Positions 62,999 through 64,000 of a stretch of DNA of 64,000 nt are shown piece after piece. The first letter of the stretch is position 1, and each line of letters opens with the position of its first letter. A model generated the notes under the pieces. That model did not search any database, was not told the origin of the DNA, and worked only from the letters and a program-made list of their open reading frames with translations. The stretch lies in assembly GCF_012935325.2 (NCBI RefSeq), contig NZ_JABBYG020000002.1:248001-312000 (forward strand), written 5' to 3'. A program made the translations under genes and the position numbers. The DNA is from Paenibacillus sp. PL91. Its GTDB lineage: Bacteria > Bacillota > Bacilli > Paenibacillales > Paenibacillaceae.

Positions 62999-63211
62999 TT
63001 ATTCAATTCCCTGATGATGTATATTTTCCAGCAAACCGGACATGATAAACTCATCGGCGTCGCAAGATGTCGTAGACAACCGCGGAGAAGACTTACGTTT
63101 CCCCATAAGCTCTTCGTCCGGTTTCTCCTCTCCCATGAAAAGGGCGCCCCGAAAGGGGCGCCCGATTTTTTTGTTTAAAGCCTTATATATCAATGTTTCT
63201 TTGAGTTTCAT
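62999..63211 (-). CDS. doubtful 70-residue small protein
   Basis: This open frame begins KLKETLIYKALNKK and ends GLLENIHHQGIE. It has no recognised domain, no ribosome binding site at the ATG, and a perfect 9-bp terminator-like hairpin inside it (63142-63163) that encodes the GRPFRGAL part. A shorter start (MGEEKPDEE, 45 residues) is possible. It may be a spurious frame. Confidence 0.25.
   Translation of the reverse strand: MKLKETLIYKALNKKIGRPFRGALFMGEEKPDEELMGKRKSSPRLSTTSCDADEFIMSGLLENIHHQGIE
63142..63172 (+). terminator. GC-rich terminator hairpin
   Basis: GGGCGCCCC and GGGGCGCCC flank the tetraloop GAAA, followed on the plus strand by GA and seven T residues. On the minus strand the tail is only TTTT. 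It may end transcripts from both sides. No plus-strand gene that would need it is seen nearby. Confidence 0.75.
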
Positions 63212-63297
63212 TGAATATCATCTATAAACTCGTCTTCCAACCAGTATTATCCACCAGTGCTATCATCAACATATTCAATTATCTCTTCATCGTCCAT
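63208..63297 (-). pseudogene. interrupted acidic coding remnant
   Basis: From ATG 63297 the minus strand reads MDDEEIIEYVDDSTGG, then a TAA at 63249-63247, then YWLEDEFIDDIQ and TGA at 63210-63208. Both halves have the same acidic, aromatic character, which suggests one short gene broken by a nonsense mutation. The TGA overlaps the ATG of the doubtful 70-codon frame. The family is unknown. Confidence 0.25.
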
Positions 63298-63500
63298 GAT
63301 CCTTTAGTTTGCACTTATATTTACGCTAATCCAGTTAATCCGATTCCACCTTTAGTTATTCTTGATTTCGAATGCTTATCCGGTGCCGAAAAGGCAATGG
63401 GAGGTGAACCAGAAATGAATTTATTCTAATCCACCTTAATTTTTTCTAATTGGCATTACGCGCGCTAATTAAGTACCATACGTACATAACCTTTTTTTCT

Positions 63501-63545
63501 GCTCCTCTAAAGCGGCAAGATAACCGCTCTAGAGGCGCCTTTTAA
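63501..63545 (+). terminator. terminator-like hairpin
   Basis: GCTCCTCTAAAGCGG pairs with CCGCTCTAGAGGCGC with two mismatches around an 8-base loop, followed on the plus strand by CTTTT. It suggests a former or unseen plus-strand transcript ending here. Confidence 0.55.
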
Positions 63546-63685
63546 TTATTGAAATTCTTCCCTGGATATGAGTGAAGACGACTTTGCAATCATGGAGATT
63601 ACTATTCAAGCATGCTTAAACATCTCCCTCTCCAGCGATCTGTCGACTGTCTGTTAATTTATAACCCTCCCATGTTTGCCATTAT

Positions 63686-64000
63686 TCAGTCGGTATTCAT
63701 GCCTTCGACGTTCCCGCAATTATTGCACTCCCTACTTTTACTCTGTTGCTGCTATGCTTTTCAAAACCTTCACATCTACGACAACCCATGCTGACGACGC
63801 TCACAATTGGCATTTTTTTATTTCTTCCAAAGCAACTCCACGAACTAACCCCCATGTATTTCTGTATTCATTCAATGTTCACTCTGCTCGCGGGAAAATA
63901 TCGATCTCTACCGGATTTACATAATTCCAAAATTCGGTCGCATAGCTGCCGGAAAATCAATATTCAAAACGGATTGAATGGGGTTGATATGTTCTCGGAT
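63686..64000 (-). pseudogene. decayed coding remnants with a split zinc-ribbon motif
   Basis: On the minus strand short coding-like runs occur in different frames. They are AAMRPNFGIM near 63920, ATEFWNYVNPVEIDIFPRAE ending in a TGA (63881-63879), NTWGLVRGVALEEIKK in the same frame, MGCRRCEGFEKHSSNRVK (from 63789) and ECNNCGNVEGMNTD (to 63686) in a third. An A7 run at the change from LEEIKK to the next frame is a likely slip point. The two CxxC pairs would make a zinc ribbon if the frames were joined. The family is not recognised. Confidence 0.3.

Larger units (their letters stand above)
62884..64000. other. right-end region without a clear gene
   Basis: These 1117 bases contain no coding frame I can support. 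They hold a weak promoter for rsmD, a doubtful 70-codon frame, two terminator-like hairpins pointing right, and short coding-like remnants on the minus strand broken by stops and frameshifts. In B. subtilis ylbG and ylbF lie upstream of rsmD; neither is visible here. Confidence 0.6.

Noticed and set aside
63401..63429. Good ribosome binding site GGGAGGTG followed by ATG and a four-codon frame (MNLF)
   Set aside because: Too short to support as a gene; no downstream gene that it could lead is visible on this strand.
1..64000. Search for CRISPR arrays, tRNA/rRNA genes, transposases and prophage genes
   Set aside because: No regularly spaced repeats, no tRNA- or rRNA-like stretch, and no transposase, integrase or phage structural protein was seen in the coding content.

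Overview
The window looks like a core chromosomal segment of a motile, endospore-forming Firmicute close to Paenibacillus. The evidence is gene content and order, which closely follow the Bacillus subtilis block rsmD to flhG, together with AGGAGG-type ribosome binding sites, sigma-A hexamers, UUG/GUG starts, and CodY, FapR and YlbJ homologues. The genus is inferred from protein similarity and SLH-domain content, not proven. Most genes are on the minus strand. I see no prophage, insertion sequence, CRISPR array, rRNA or tRNA.

Layout. Positions 1-21440 (minus) carry one long fla/che-type operon that reads flgB-flgC-fliE-fliF-fliG-fliH-fliI-fliJ-motE-like-fliK-flgD-TIGR02530-flgG/E-flbD-fliL-fliM-fliY-cheY-fliO-fliP-fliQ-fliR-flhB-flhA-flhF-flhG. 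It covers rod, MS ring, export ATPase, hook, C-ring and export gate, with frequent 1-26 base overlaps. Positions 21657-25857 hold codY, hslU, hslV and trmFO; the xerC/codV gene found between trmFO and hslV in B. subtilis is absent. After a 543-base gene-free gap with two strong inverted repeats come topA, dprA, sucD and sucC (26401-31999). The plus-strand comM/yifB follows with its own promoter and a hairpin that covers its ribosome binding site. Positions 33981-39450 hold yraN, a FlhB C-terminal paralogue, a FliK-like protein, rnhB, rbgA, lepB and rplS. A plus-strand SLH/CAP secreted protein gene sits between rplS and trmD.

Positions 41143-50602 carry trmD, rimM, khpA, rpsP, ffh, ylxM, ftsY, smc and rnc (ribosome maturation, signal recognition particle, chromosome condensation). 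Positions 50592-56842 are the type II fatty-acid and phospholipid cluster fabF, acpP, fabG, fabD, fabH, plsX and fapR, with a likely FapR operator in front of fapR. Positions 57113-62883 hold rpmF, yceD, tmcAL/ylbM, ylbL, ylbJ, coaD and rsmD. The last 1.1 kb (62884-64000) has no convincing gene. It contains two terminator-like hairpins and what look like broken minus-strand coding remnants.

Most of the window is conserved housekeeping and motility DNA. I did not find a clear, undescribed multi-gene system. The points most worth a second look are small: the comM leader hairpin, the SLH/CAP gene splitting the trmD-rplS pair, the 30-bp perfect palindrome before topA, the second FliK-like/FlhB-like pair far from the flagellar operon, the private promoters and palindromes of acpP and smc, and the decayed right end.
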